DNA of 64,000 bases, taken from positions 620,001-684,000 of the forward strand of contig NZ_CP082164.1 in NCBI RefSeq assembly GCF_023101685.1, read 5' to 3'. Both the position numbers and the translations under genes were made by a program. Shown in pieces: positions 1 through 7,902 of the stretch; position 1 is the stretch's first letter; each line of letters starts with the position of its first letter. The stretch comes from Bradyrhizobium sp. 186 (GTDB lineage Bacteria > Pseudomonadota > Alphaproteobacteria > Rhizobiales > Xanthobacteraceae). Under the pieces are notes generated by a model. That model saw only the letters and a list, made by a program, of their open reading frames with translations. It was not told where the DNA came from and ran no database searches.

Positions 1-338
1 ACTACGCCCGCGCCGGCATTCCGATGCTGCCCAACGTCGCCGGTCCCGACGCGACGCGCCTCCAGATCCTGCTCTACACCATCGTGCTGATCGCGGTGGC
101 CGCAGCACCGTGGGCGCTGGGCTATTTCGACGCCATCTACGGCATTACCTCGCTGGTGCTCGGCGCTGGCATGCTGGTCCTCGCCGTCAACGTCTACATT
201 CGCCGCGAGCGCAGCGAATCGCTGCGCGCGACCCGCAAGCTGTTTGCCTTCTCCATCTTTTATCTGTTTGCGCTGTTTGCGACCCTGCTGGCCGAGGTCA
301 TGTACCGGGCGCTTGCTCCGATGGCAGGGGGCGCATGA
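1..338 (+). CDS. ctaB: Protoheme IX farnesyltransferase (heme O synthase), C-terminal part
   Basis: Only the last ~112 codons are in the window (reading frame enters at base 3, stop TGA 336-338). The visible part has hydrophobic helices typical of the UbiA/CyoE prenyltransferase fold and ends in a membrane helix ([20 protein letters not shown]). CtaB farnesylates heme B to heme O, the first step towards heme A for aa3-type oxidase. The identification rests on this C-terminus and on the following coxF-ctaG-ctaE order. The catalytic Asp-rich motifs lie outside the window. Confidence 0.85.
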   Translation, partial: YARAGIPMLPNVAGPDATRLQILLYTIVLIAVAAAPWALGYFDAIYGITSLVLGAGMLVLAVNVYIRRERSESLRATRKLFAFSIFYLFALFATLLAEVMYRALAPMAGGA

Positions 339-346
339 TAACGGGT

Positions 347-511
347 ATGGCTGATAAATCCGAGCCAGATGGAATCGTCCTCACCGAGGCGCAGAAAAAG
401 AGCCGTCGTCAACGCTCGATTGCGATCGCGCTCGCGCTCGGCGTGCTCGTGGTGCTGTTTTTCGCCGTCACCATGGTCAAGGGACCGGCAGTGCTAATTC
501 GGCCGATGTAG
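347..511 (+). CDS. coxF: CoxF-like small membrane protein of the aa3 oxidase cluster
   Basis: A 54-residue protein with a charged N-terminus (about 25 residues) and one central membrane helix ([20 protein letters not shown]). Small single-helix proteins of this type sit between ctaB and ctaG in rhizobial cytochrome oxidase clusters and are named CoxF; their biochemical role is not well defined. An alternative in-frame ATG at 335 overlaps the ctaB stop as ATGA and has a purine-rich GCAGGGGG just upstream, which would add four residues; the MADK start at 347 is preferred on protein grounds only. The stop at 509-511 is followed five bases later by ctaG, so the genes are almost certainly co-transcribed. 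Confidence 0.75.
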   Translation: MADKSEPDGIVLTEAQKKSRRQRSIAIALALGVLVVLFFAVTMVKGPAVLIRPM

Positions 512-516
512 GAAAG

Positions 517-1161
517 ATGGATCAGAAGCCGACCATATCGCGGGATCAGAGCCGGACGGCCACGAAGGGCCGTTTCAGTGGCCTTGGCCGCGACGCGCTG
601 GTCGCCTCGATCTGCGGCGGCGTGGTCGCGTTGATGGTCGGCGCCTCCTACGCGGCGGTGCCGTTCTACAACTGGTTCTGCCGCGCCACCGGCTTCAACG
701 GCACAACCCAGGTCGCGATCTCGGCGCCCACGACCGGCCCGATCGCACGGAAAATCGCGGTGCGGTTCGATTCCAACGTCGCGCCCGGCCTGCCCTGGAA
801 GTTCGAGCCGGAGCAGACCGAGATCGAGGTCAAGATCGGCCAGGTCACCACCGTGTACTACACCGTCACCAACCAGGCCGCGCGTATCACCGCCGGGCAG
901 GCCGCCTACAACGTTGCGCCGCTGACGGTCGGGTCCTATTTCCAGAAGATCAATTGCTTCTGCTTCACCGAGCAGACCATGGCGCCCGGTGAGAAGCGGG
1001 AGATGCCGGTGGTGTTCTATGTAGATCCGTCGATCGTCGACGATCAGGAGAATGACGGGCTGAGCACGATCACGCTGTCCTACACGTTCTATCCGGTGCG
1101 CGATCCGGTGGTGAAGCCACTCGCATCGGGCAACGACGACAAACGCAAGGGAAATCTCTGA
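517..1161 (+). CDS. ctaG: Cytochrome c oxidase assembly protein CtaG (Cox11 copper chaperone)
   Basis: A 214-residue Cox11 family protein that delivers copper to the CuB site of oxidase subunit I. A cytoplasmic N-terminus is followed by one membrane helix (about residues 28-50) and a periplasmic immunoglobulin-like copper-binding domain. Copper ligands are visible: C55 just after the helix and the paired cysteines C147 and C149 in the CFCF motif. Length is normal for the family. It begins 5 bp after coxF with GGAAAG just upstream of the ATG, and precedes ctaE by 76 bp, which is the standard alphaproteobacterial order. Confidence 0.95.
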   Translation: MDQKPTISRDQSRTATKGRFSGLGRDALVASICGGVVALMVGASYAAVPFYNWFCRATGFNGTTQVAISAPTTGPIARKIAVRFDSNVAPGLPWKFEPEQTEIEVKIGQVTTVYYTVTNQAARITAGQAAYNVAPLTVGSYFQKINCFCFTEQTMAPGEKREMPVVFYVDPSIVDDQENDGLSTITLSYTFYPVRDPVVKPLASGNDDKRKGNL

Positions 1162-1237
1162 CCGCCGGATTCACGCGCCGGGGTTGGAACAAGGGGATAA
1201 GTGCCGGACAGGCACGGGATTGAGGAGAGAGACGGCA

Positions 1238-2134
1238 ATGGCCACAGTGCAAGGCAAGCATCACGACTACCATCTGGTCGATCCGTCTCCGTGGCCGGTG
1301 GTCGGCTCCATCTCGGCCTTCATTATGGCGGTCGGCGCGATCACCTGGATGCACCACATGCTCTCGGCCGCGCCGATTATCTTCGGTGTCGGCACCGTCG
1401 GCGTGATCTACACGATGGCGAGCTGGTGGGGCGACGTGATCAAGGAAGCCCAGTACAAGGGCGATCACACCCGCGTCGTGCAGCTTCATCACCGCTACGG
1501 CATGATCCTGTTCATCGCCTCCGAGGTGATGTTCTTCGTTGCCTGGTTCTGGGCCTATTTCAACGCGGCGCTATTCCCGGCCGACGCCGTCCACGCCACC
1601 CGCGACGCGGTGTTCGGCTGCGGCCTCGGCACGCAGGCCGGCGCATGCGCCGTACCCGGCACCTGGCCGCCGCATGGCATCGAGACCTTCGATCCCTGGC
1701 ATCTGCCGCTCCTGAATACGCTGATCCTGCTCACCTCCGGCACCACGGTGACCTGGGCGCATCACGCGCTGCTCGAGGGGGATCGCAAGGGCCTGAAGTA
1801 CGGGCTGATCCTGACCGTGATCCTGGGCGCGACCTTCACCTGCGTGCAGGCCTATGAGTACAGCCACGCGGCGTTCTCGTTCGGCGGCAACGTCTACGGC
1901 GCGACCTTCTTCATGGCGACCGGCTTCCACGGCTTCCATGTGCTGGTCGGCACCATCTTCCTGATCGTGTGCCTGGCGCGCGCCTATGCCGGCCACTTCA
2001 CGCCGACACAGCACCTCGGTTTCGAGTTCGCCGCCTGGTACTGGCACTTCGTCGACGTGGTGTGGCTGTTCCTGTTCCTCTGCATCTATGTCTGGGGACA
2101 CGGCGCCGAGACCATGGCGCACGGCGCTCACTGA
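1238..2134 (+). CDS. ctaE: Cytochrome c oxidase subunit III (aa3 type)
   Basis: A 298-residue polytopic protein with about seven membrane helices, matching heme-copper oxidase subunit III. Family signatures are present: the [17 protein letters not shown] segment with the conserved Glu in a membrane helix, the C-terminal [17 protein letters not shown] motif, and the [10 protein letters not shown] loop. The start at 1238 ([12 protein letters not shown]) is chosen because it is preceded by GAGGAGAGA at about 1222-1230 and matches the usual N-terminus; upstream in-frame ATG 1184 lacks a site. Subunit III stabilises the catalytic core and assists proton uptake. It is the last gene before an intrinsic terminator. 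Confidence 0.95.
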   Translation: MATVQGKHHDYHLVDPSPWPVVGSISAFIMAVGAITWMHHMLSAAPIIFGVGTVGVIYTMASWWGDVIKEAQYKGDHTRVVQLHHRYGMILFIASEVMFFVAWFWAYFNAALFPADAVHATRDAVFGCGLGTQAGACAVPGTWPPHGIETFDPWHLPLLNTLILLTSGTTVTWAHHALLEGDRKGLKYGLILTVILGATFTCVQAYEYSHAAFSFGGNVYGATFFMATGFHGFHVLVGTIFLIVCLARAYAGHFTPTQHLGFEFAAWYWHFVDVVWLFLFLCIYVWGHGAETMAHGAH

Positions 2135-2157
2135 GCGGCTTGATATCGGATCGAGAG

Positions 2158-2183
2158 AGGGCGGCCGCAGGGCCGCCCTTTTT
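2158..2183 (+). terminator. Intrinsic terminator after ctaE
   Basis: A 9-bp GC-rich perfect stem (2158-2166 with 2171-2179), loop GCAG, followed by TTTTT and a further CTTT run. It closes the ctaB-coxF-ctaG-ctaE transcript, although the DUF983 and surf1 genes that follow are functionally related and may receive read-through. Confidence 0.85.
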
Positions 2184-2231
2184 CTTTCTACGCGACAGAG
2201 GTTCACAGAAACTGTGATAGACTCCGTCATC

Positions 2232-2633
2232 ATGAACGAAACCGCCGGCACATCCGAGACCGAAGTTACTGTCCTGCAGACCGCGCTGCGCGGGCTCGCC
2301 TGCAAATGCCCGCGCTGCGGCCAGGGCAAGCTCTATGCGGGTTTCCTGACGCTCGCCCCGGCCTGCGACCGCTGCGGCCTCGACTACGCCTTCATCGATT
2401 CCGGCGACGGTCCTGCGATCTTCATCATCATGCTGGCCGGCGCAATCGTGGTCGGCTGCGCGCTCGTCGTCGAGGTCAAGTATCAGCCGCCATACTGGCT
2501 GCATGCAGTGCTGTGGCTGCCGCTGATCCTCGCGACCACGCTGCTGCCGCTGCGCGCCATGAAGTCGCTGCTGATCGCGCTGCAATTCCACCACAAGGCG
2601 ACGCCGGGCCGGCTGGTCGACCGCGCGAAATGA
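2232..2633 (+). CDS. DUF983 family small zinc-ribbon membrane protein
   Basis: A 133-residue protein with an N-terminal zinc ribbon (CPRCG at about 31-35 and CDRCG about 18 residues later) followed by two membrane helices (about residues 60-78 and 88-105). DUF983 members are commonly encoded beside cytochrome oxidase assembly genes in alphaproteobacteria, but no reaction is established. The stop TGA (2631-2633) overlaps the next start as ATGA, so it is translationally coupled to surf1. The ATG at 2232 follows the ctaE terminator by about 50 bases, leaving room for its own promoter. Confidence 0.85.
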   Translation: MNETAGTSETEVTVLQTALRGLACKCPRCGQGKLYAGFLTLAPACDRCGLDYAFIDSGDGPAIFIIMLAGAIVVGCALVVEVKYQPPYWLHAVLWLPLILATTLLPLRAMKSLLIALQFHHKATPGRLVDRAK

Positions 2634-3394
2634 ACGAGACTGCGCGCAAGCCCCGCGTGGCCGGTTTCGCGCTGTTCACGCTTTTCCTGACCGCGGTCTT
2701 CGTCGCGCTCGGCCTCTGGCAATTGCAGCGCCGCGCGGCCAAGCACGAACTGATCGCCGCACTCACCGAGCGTCTTGCAGACGCGCCGGTGCCGCTGCCG
2801 CTGCCGGTGCAATGGGCCGCGTTGAATCCCGCGCGCGACGAATTCCGCCGCGTCAGCTTCAGCGCGACCTATGCCCCCATGCCGGATGCGATGGTGTATT
2901 CCCCCGGCTCAGCGGTCCGCACGGATGCCTCGGGCCCGGGCACCTGGGCCTTCCTGCCGGCTCGCCTTGCGACCGGCGAGACGGTCGTGATCGATGCGGG
3001 TTTCGTCCAGAACACGATGCAGGACCGCAGCGTCGAGGATCGCGCGGTGAAGAAGCTTGTGACCGGCACGCCGGTCGCGCTCACCGGTTACCTGCGCTTC
3101 CCCGAGGCGCCCGGCTCGCTGACACCGGCGGAGAACCGCGACAAGCGGCTCTGGTTCGTGCGCGATCACCTGGCGATTGCAAGCGCGCTTGGCTGGGGCG
3201 CTGTCGCGCCATTCTACGTCGACCTGGAGCAACCGGCGCCCGAGAACGGCATTCCCCGCCCAGGGCCACTCGACGTGCATTTGAAGGACGATCATCTGCA
3301 ATACGCCATCACCTGGTTCATGCTCGCAGGCGCTGTGCTGATCGCGTTCGGCGTCTGGGTGAGAGGACGGCGGCCGGGGCTCAGTCTTCAGTAG
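2630..3394 (+). CDS. SURF1 family cytochrome c oxidase assembly protein
   Basis: A 254-residue SURF1/Shy1 homologue. The family topology is clear: an N-terminal membrane helix (about residues 10-30, FALFTLFLTAVFVALGLWQLQR), a soluble periplasmic domain, and a C-terminal helix (ITWFMLAGAVLIAFGVWV). The GLWQLQR sequence and the HLQYAITWF motif before the second helix are SURF1 hallmarks. SURF1 helps insert heme a into subunit I of aa3 oxidase, which fits its position downstream of ctaE. It overlaps the DUF983 gene by 4 bases. Bradyrhizobium may carry other SURF1 copies, so no symbol is given. Confidence 0.9.
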   Translation: MNETARKPRVAGFALFTLFLTAVFVALGLWQLQRRAAKHELIAALTERLADAPVPLPLPVQWAALNPARDEFRRVSFSATYAPMPDAMVYSPGSAVRTDASGPGTWAFLPARLATGETVVIDAGFVQNTMQDRSVEDRAVKKLVTGTPVALTGYLRFPEAPGSLTPAENRDKRLWFVRDHLAIASALGWGAVAPFYVDLEQPAPENGIPRPGPLDVHLKDDHLQYAITWFMLAGAVLIAFGVWVRGRRPGLSLQ

Positions 3395-3439
3395 GTTCCC
3401 GGACGGAACCCGGTATCGCCCGGGGTTTATTATTCAGCG

Positions 3440-3455
3440 CACATTCACGAATGTG
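3440..3455. promoter_or_regulatory. 16-bp perfect dyad upstream of the NTF2-like gene
   Basis: CACATTC and GAATGTG face each other across an AC centre, giving a 7+7 bp perfect palindrome 45 bases before the GTG start of the next gene. This is the geometry of a dimeric repressor or activator site. The cognate factor is unknown. Confidence 0.35.
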
Positions 3456-3499
3456 GTCCTAAGCCGCGTCAAATTTTCCGCGGCAGACAGGATTGCGGC

Positions 3500-3865
3500 G
3501 TGAGCGATTTCGATCAGATGGGAATTGTTGTCGACTGGGTGGATGCCTGCCGGAAGGGCGACCTTGCGACACTGCTCGACCTCTACGCCGACGACGCGCA
3601 GCTCGAATGCACCTGCAACGGCGCCCAGCGCTATCGCGGCCGAAACGAGCTCGAGAGCTATTGGCGGCCACGGCTGAACGCCTTCTCGTCGGCGGGCTTC
3701 GGCCTCGAGGAGATCAATCCCGCGCCCCACGGCATCGATCTCGAATATTCCGTCGCGGGCTCGCTACGCATTCACGCCTCGTTTCGCTTCAGTCCGGAAG
3801 GCAAGATCCACCGCACGCTTTGCGAGCCGGCACAACAGAATCCGCACGACGGCTGCGCGTGCTAG
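3500..3865 (+). CDS. SnoaL/NTF2-like domain protein of unknown function
   Basis: A 121-residue cytoplasmic protein with the opening of the NTF2-like fold: a helix ending in a DLATLLDLYADDAQLE segment and a following RYRGRNELESYW helix, typical of SnoaL-like polyketide cyclase-type domains. No catalytic residue set can be assigned. A GTG start is used. Its stop codon overlaps the stop codon of the histidine kinase on the other strand (shared CTAG, 3862-3865), so the two genes are exactly tail to tail. The C-terminus is Cys-rich (CEPAQQNPHDGCAC), which is unusual for the fold. Confidence 0.7.
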   Translation: MSDFDQMGIVVDWVDACRKGDLATLLDLYADDAQLECTCNGAQRYRGRNELESYWRPRLNAFSSAGFGLEEINPAPHGIDLEYSVAGSLRIHASFRFSPEGKIHRTLCEPAQQNPHDGCAC

Positions 3866-5202
3866 CCGGGTGCCGGCGCGTCTCGCGTCGGTTCGACCGG
3901 CAGCCGGCAGCGCACATAGGTTTGTTCGTCCGCGCGCAACAATGACAGCGATCCGCTGAGCGCGCGCACACGCTCATGCATGCCGGTCAGGCCGCGGCCG
4001 AACACATTGTCCGCGGGAAAGCCGCCGCCGTCGTCGGAGATCTCGATGACGAGCGCATCGCCGGCAATGGCCGCCTGCACATCGGCATTGCTCGCTCCGG
4101 CGTGGCGCAACACGTTGGTCAGCGCCTCCTGGATCAGGCGATAGACGGTCTGGGACAGCGGCCCGTCGATGCCGTTGAGCGCAGGATCGATCGTCGCCGT
4201 CAGGCTGATATGCGGCGCCTGCTTGCGAAAGTTCCGGAGCAGCGTCTGCACGCTGGTCTCGAGCCCCAATTCCTCGATGTAGAGCGGCCGCAGCCGGTCG
4301 AGGATGCGACGGTTGGTCTGTTGCAGCGTCTCGACCGACTGCATCACCTGTTGGGCCGAATTGCCGAGATTTCCCGCTGGTAGAGATGCTTCGATGAGCG
4401 CGATCGCGCCGGCGCGGATGCCGAACAACAGCGGGCCGAGCTCGTCGTGCAGTTCGCGGGCGAGGTCGCGGCGTTCGTCGTCCTGGAGCGACACCAGGCG
4501 GTGCAACAGGTCGCTATTGTCCTGGCTCAATTGCGCGAGCGTTGCGGCCAGCGCATTGGCCTCCTCGCAGCTTTGCCGGATTTCCAGTGGTCCCCCGATC
4601 GGGATCGGCTTTGTATAATCGCCGCGCCGAATCCGCGTCAGGCCATCGGCGAGATCTTGTAGGGGACGCAGGGCCGAGCCGGCGAAGATGTAGGCGATGG
4701 TTCCCGTGAGTACCATCAGCACGGTGACGAGGCTGGTCAACGCGAGGAAGCCGATCCATTTCTCGAACAGGTCGGCCGACAGATCAGGCAGGAACACGAT
4801 ATCGCCGACACGCCTGCCGTCGATCACCACCGGAGAGGCGGCGTCCACGTCCGGGAGGGTGAGGAGGTCGATGAACCATTGCGGGACGCTATGCAGGTTG
4901 CGCAGTCCGCCCCGCGAGGACGGTGCGGGACCTGCTTCCAGGGCGCGGAATTGGATATCCGAGGAGGTGTCCAGGGAATGGACGAACGCGTCGAGCGTCT
5001 GCCGTGGATTGGCCGAGGTACGGAGCGTGTTGTTGAGCGCGGCGGCCAGCGTCCTCGTCGAGCGTCGGCCCGATTCGTTCTCGTCGGCCAGTTGGCTGGT
5101 TGCAAAGGCTAGGAGCAGCACACCGCCCATGATGAGCGCAGCCACAAAGCTCACGCCGAGCGGAAGAAACAGTTGCGTCCTGAACGAGAGTCGTTGCCAC
5201 AT
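3862..5202 (-). CDS. NarL-type sensor histidine kinase (HisKA_3)
   Basis: About 446 residues. An N-terminal membrane helix (FLPLGVSFVAALIMGGVLLLAF), a periplasmic sensor region of about 110 residues, a second helix near residues 155-180, then a HAMP linker, a HisKA_3 dimerisation domain with the phospho-acceptor His in DLARELHDELGP (about His252), and a HATPase_c domain with N and G boxes (LIQEALTNVLRHAG, DDGGGFP). This is the NarX/UhpB/DegS class. An alternative start at 5223 adds seven residues. It is divergent from a LuxR-type response regulator 86 bp away, its likely partner. No ligand can be deduced from the sensor region. Confidence 0.9.
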   Translation of the reverse strand: MWQRLSFRTQLFLPLGVSFVAALIMGGVLLLAFATSQLADENESGRRSTRTLAAALNNTLRTSANPRQTLDAFVHSLDTSSDIQFRALEAGPAPSSRGGLRNLHSVPQWFIDLLTLPDVDAASPVVIDGRRVGDIVFLPDLSADLFEKWIGFLALTSLVTVLMVLTGTIAYIFAGSALRPLQDLADGLTRIRRGDYTKPIPIGGPLEIRQSCEEANALAATLAQLSQDNSDLLHRLVSLQDDERRDLARELHDELGPLLFGIRAGAIALIEASLPAGNLGNSAQQVMQSVETLQQTNRRILDRLRPLYIEELGLETSVQTLLRNFRKQAPHISLTATIDPALNGIDGPLSQTVYRLIQEALTNVLRHAGASNADVQAAIAGDALVIEISDDGGGFPADNVFGRGLTGMHERVRALSGSLSLLRADEQTYVRCRLPVEPTRDAPAPG

Positions 5203-5288
5203 TAGGTCAATTCTAACGCGCATCGGCAGGATTTGCTCTTTCCATTTGTTCCCGCCGGTCTATGAGTCGAAAAACACGAGAGCGCGCG

Positions 5289-5933
5289 ATGCAAGATACC
5301 GCAAAGCCGGCGACCAGGGTCCTGATCGTCGACGACCATCCCGTGGTGCTGTCCGGTTGCCGCACCCTGTTCGCGTCCGACCACTCGATCCGTATCGACG
5401 AGGCGACCGACGCCAAATCCGGGCATCGCGCCTATATCAGCAAGCGGCCCGACGTCACCGTGATCGACATCAGCTTGCCCGACGTCTCCGGCTTCGAGCT
5501 GATGCGGCGGATCCGCAAGGATGATCCCGACGCCAAGATCATCATGTTCAGCATGAACGACGATCCGGCCTTCGTGGTGCGGGCAGTCGAGCTGGGGGCG
5601 CAGGGCTATGTCTCCAAGGGCGATGACCCCAGGATCCTGCTCAAGGCGGTGCGCAAGGTGGTCGCAGGTGACAATTTCATCTCGCCGCAGCTCGCGGAGG
5701 CCGTGACGTTTTCGGGCGCCGCGATCAAGGCCAATCCGGCCTCGCAGATGACGCCGCGGGAGCTCGAGATTCTCCGCCTGCTCGGACGCGGCGACAAGAT
5801 CGTCGAGGTCGCCGAGGCGCTCGGCATCTCCTACAAAACTGTCGCCAACACGACGTCCCTGCTCAAGCAGAAGCTCGGCGCCAAGAACCATTCCGACCTG
5901 ATCCGGATCGCCGTGGAAATCGGTATGGGCTGA
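5289..5933 (+). CDS. NarL/LuxR-type response regulator
   Basis: A 214-residue two-domain regulator. The receiver domain (1-125) has the acidic pair in VLIVDDHP, the phospho-acceptor D60 in VTVIDISLPD and the conserved Lys in YVSKGD. A GerE/LuxR-type helix-turn-helix follows (about 150-214; MTPRELEILRLLGRGDKIVEVAEALGIS). The domain pairing matches the divergent HisKA_3 kinase. A longer form starting at ATG 5262 is possible; the start at 5289 is preferred because it places the receiver at the usual distance from the N-terminus. Direct target promoters cannot be named from this window. Confidence 0.88.
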   Translation: MQDTAKPATRVLIVDDHPVVLSGCRTLFASDHSIRIDEATDAKSGHRAYISKRPDVTVIDISLPDVSGFELMRRIRKDDPDAKIIMFSMNDDPAFVVRAVELGAQGYVSKGDDPRILLKAVRKVVAGDNFISPQLAEAVTFSGAAIKANPASQMTPRELEILRLLGRGDKIVEVAEALGISYKTVANTTSLLKQKLGAKNHSDLIRIAVEIGMG

Positions 5934-6232
5934 CCTGTCAGGGGCCGAACCGGCTGCTCCAGGATGCAGCCGGTTCGGCCAGTGGACCGTCGCCGCCATG
6001 CGGCCGGGCGATGCGTAGCCGACAGCAGACGCCATTCGCCGATACGATGGACCAAGGCCGGCATGCATTCCTGGTCCGGCGCGACACATCCGGAAAAAGT
6101 GGCAATGTACGCTACAAATTTGCTGGCGGCAGCCGGTTGCGGCCGTGGCACATCGGGAAAAACAGGAACAATTGCACGGCGTTCACCGTTCTGGCCCTTG
6201 ACGGCACGATGACAGGCGACGAAAGCTTGCGC

Positions 6233-6337
6233 GAGCAATTCAACGGGTAGGCGACCCGGAACGAGGCAAGCCGGTCTGCACACATCAACGACAGACCTTC
6301 CAAGAGAGAGGGCTGCGGCATTGCCGCAGCCCTTTTT
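6233..6337 (+). ncRNA. Candidate small RNA ending in an intrinsic terminator
   Basis: Three stem-loops follow one another: CGGGT/ACCCG (6244-6258, loop AGGCG), GGTCTG/CAGACC (6273-6297, 13-nt loop) and the terminator stem (6309-6333) with its T tract. A TTGACG hexamer at 6198-6203 could be a -35 element placing the RNA start near 6233, but the matching -10 (GAAAGC) is poor. No protein gene lies between the regulator stop at 5933 and this structure. It could instead be the 3' end of the regulator transcript or a thrC leader. Confidence 0.35.
6309..6337 (+). terminator. Intrinsic terminator upstream of thrC
   Basis: A GC-rich stem of 10-12 bp (6309-6320 with 6322-6333) with a very short apical loop, followed by TTTTT at 6333-6337. 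It lies 147 bases before the thrC start and would end any transcript entering from the response-regulator side. Confidence 0.85.
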
Positions 6338-6483
6338 CGTCGAATATGCCCGGATCGGAAGCGGTTTCCCGATGCCGCAAAACCCTCTATGGTGCCGCAA
6401 AGCTTCTGGCTGCGAACCAGGAGCATCGTGAAATCAAAGGCTTACGGCTTGTGCTCAGGTGCGGCCGGCCTTTGGAGGGCAGT

Positions 6484-7902
6484 TTGACTCGTTATATCTC
6501 GACCCGGGGCGAGGCCCCCGAACTCGGCTTCTGCGACGTGATGCTCACCGGGCTTGCCCGCGACGGCGGCCTGTACGTGCCGGCGATCTGGCCGCAGCTT
6601 TCGGCCGAGACGATCGCCGGTTTTTTCGGCCGCCCCTATTGGGAGGTTGCCGTCGAAATCATCCGCCCTTTTGCCGGCGGCGAGATCACGGACGCCGAGC
6701 TCGGCCGCATGGCGAACGAGGCCTATGCCACCTTCCGCCATCCGGCCGTGGTGCCGCTGCGCCAGATGTCGCCGCACCAGTTCGTGCTGGAGCTGTTCCA
6801 CGGTCCGACGCTCGCCTTCAAGGACGTGGCGATGCAGCTGATCTCGCGGCTGATGGACCACGTGCTGGCCAAGCGGGGCCAGCGCACCACCATCGTGGTC
6901 GCGACCTCCGGCGACACCGGGGGCGCCGCGGTCGAAGCCTTTTCAGGCCTCGAGAATGTCGATCTCATCGTGCTGTTCCCGCACGGCCGCATCTCCGAGG
7001 TGCAGCAGCGGATGATGACGACGACGGGCGCGCCCAATGTACATGCGCTGGCCGTCGAAGGCACGTTCGACGACTGCCAGGCGCTCGTGAAAGCGATGTT
7101 CAACAACCACCGCTTCCGGGATGCGACGGCGCTCTCCGGCGTCAATTCCATCAATTGGGCGCGCATCGTTGCCCAGGTGGTCTACTACTTCACTTCCGCC
7201 GTTGCCGTCGGTGCTCCGGCGCGCGCGGTGGACTTCATCGTGCCCACCGGCAATTTCGGCGACATCTTTGCGGGTTACGCGGCCAAGCGCATGGGCCTTC
7301 CCGTCCGCACCCTGCGCATCGCCGCCAACGTCAACGACATCCTCGCGCGTACGCTCAAGACCGGAATCTACGAGGTGCGCGAGGTGCATGCGACTGCGTC
7401 GCCCTCGATGGACATCCAGATATCCTCGAATTTCGAGCGGCTGCTGTTCGAGGCCGGCCGGCGCGATGCGGCCGGCGTTCGCCGTCTGATGGATTCGCTG
7501 AAACAGTCCGGGCGCTTCGTGCTGCCCGACGCGACGCTGGCGGCGATCCGCCAGGAGTTTGACGCCGGGCGCGCCGACGAGACCGAAACCGCGGCTGCGA
7601 TTCGCGCCGCCTGGCGGGAGGCCGGCGAGCTCGTCGATCCCCATACGGCAGTGGCGCTCGCGGTCGCCGATCGTGACACCACTGATACGACCGTGCCCAA
7701 TATCGTGCTCTCGACCGCCCATCCGGCCAAATTCCCCGATGCTGTCGAGGCGGCCTGCGGCCAGCGACCGCAACTGCCGGCCTGGCTCGACGGTCTGATG
7801 ACCAAATCCGAACACATGAAGGTGATGAAGAACGATCAGGCCGAGATCGAGCGGTTCGTGCTGTCGGTCAGCCGCGCCGCAAAACAAGGAGTTGCCGGAT
7901 GA
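6484..7902 (+). CDS. thrC: Threonine synthase
   Basis: A 472-residue PLP-dependent fold-type II enzyme converting O-phospho-L-homoserine to L-threonine. The PLP lysine is K113 in FHGPTLAFKDVAMQ; the phosphate-binding loop ATSGDTGGAA follows. The N-terminal RYISTRG motif is diagnostic of bacterial ThrC. No ATG fits that N-terminus: a TTG at 6484 is taken as the start because GGAGGG lies 6 bases upstream and the next residues are TRYISTRG. The upstream in-frame ATG at 6346 would add 46 residues lacking any family match. The stop overlaps the next gene as ATGA, so the two are translationally coupled. Confidence 0.93.
   Translation: MTRYISTRGEAPELGFCDVMLTGLARDGGLYVPAIWPQLSAETIAGFFGRPYWEVAVEIIRPFAGGEITDAELGRMANEAYATFRHPAVVPLRQMSPHQFVLELFHGPTLAFKDVAMQLISRLMDHVLAKRGQRTTIVVATSGDTGGAAVEAFSGLENVDLIVLFPHGRISEVQQRMMTTTGAPNVHALAVEGTFDDCQALVKAMFNNHRFRDATALSGVNSINWARIVAQVVYYFTSAVAVGAPARAVDFIVPTGNFGDIFAGYAAKRMGLPVRTLRIAANVNDILARTLKTGIYEVREVHATASPSMDIQISSNFERLLFEAGRRDAAGVRRLMDSLKQSGRFVLPDATLAAIRQEFDAGRADETETAAAIRAAWREAGELVDPHTAVALAVADRDTTDTTVPNIVLSTAHPAKFPDAVEAACGQRPQLPAWLDGLMTKSEHMKVMKNDQAEIERFVLSVSRAAKQGVAG

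Larger units (their letters stand above)
5934..6483. other. 550-bp gap between the response regulator and thrC
   Basis: No convincing protein gene is seen here. The first ~280 bases contain only short open frames without a homologue that I recognise or a good ribosome-binding site. Bases 6244-6337 form three consecutive hairpins ending in a terminator (annotated separately). The last 150 bases are the thrC leader. Confidence 0.5.

Noticed and set aside
6011..6250. Short open frame of 79 codons upstream of the thrC terminator
   Set aside because: No ribosome-binding site, homologue or codon bias; its end overlaps the candidate small RNA start. Kept as non-coding.
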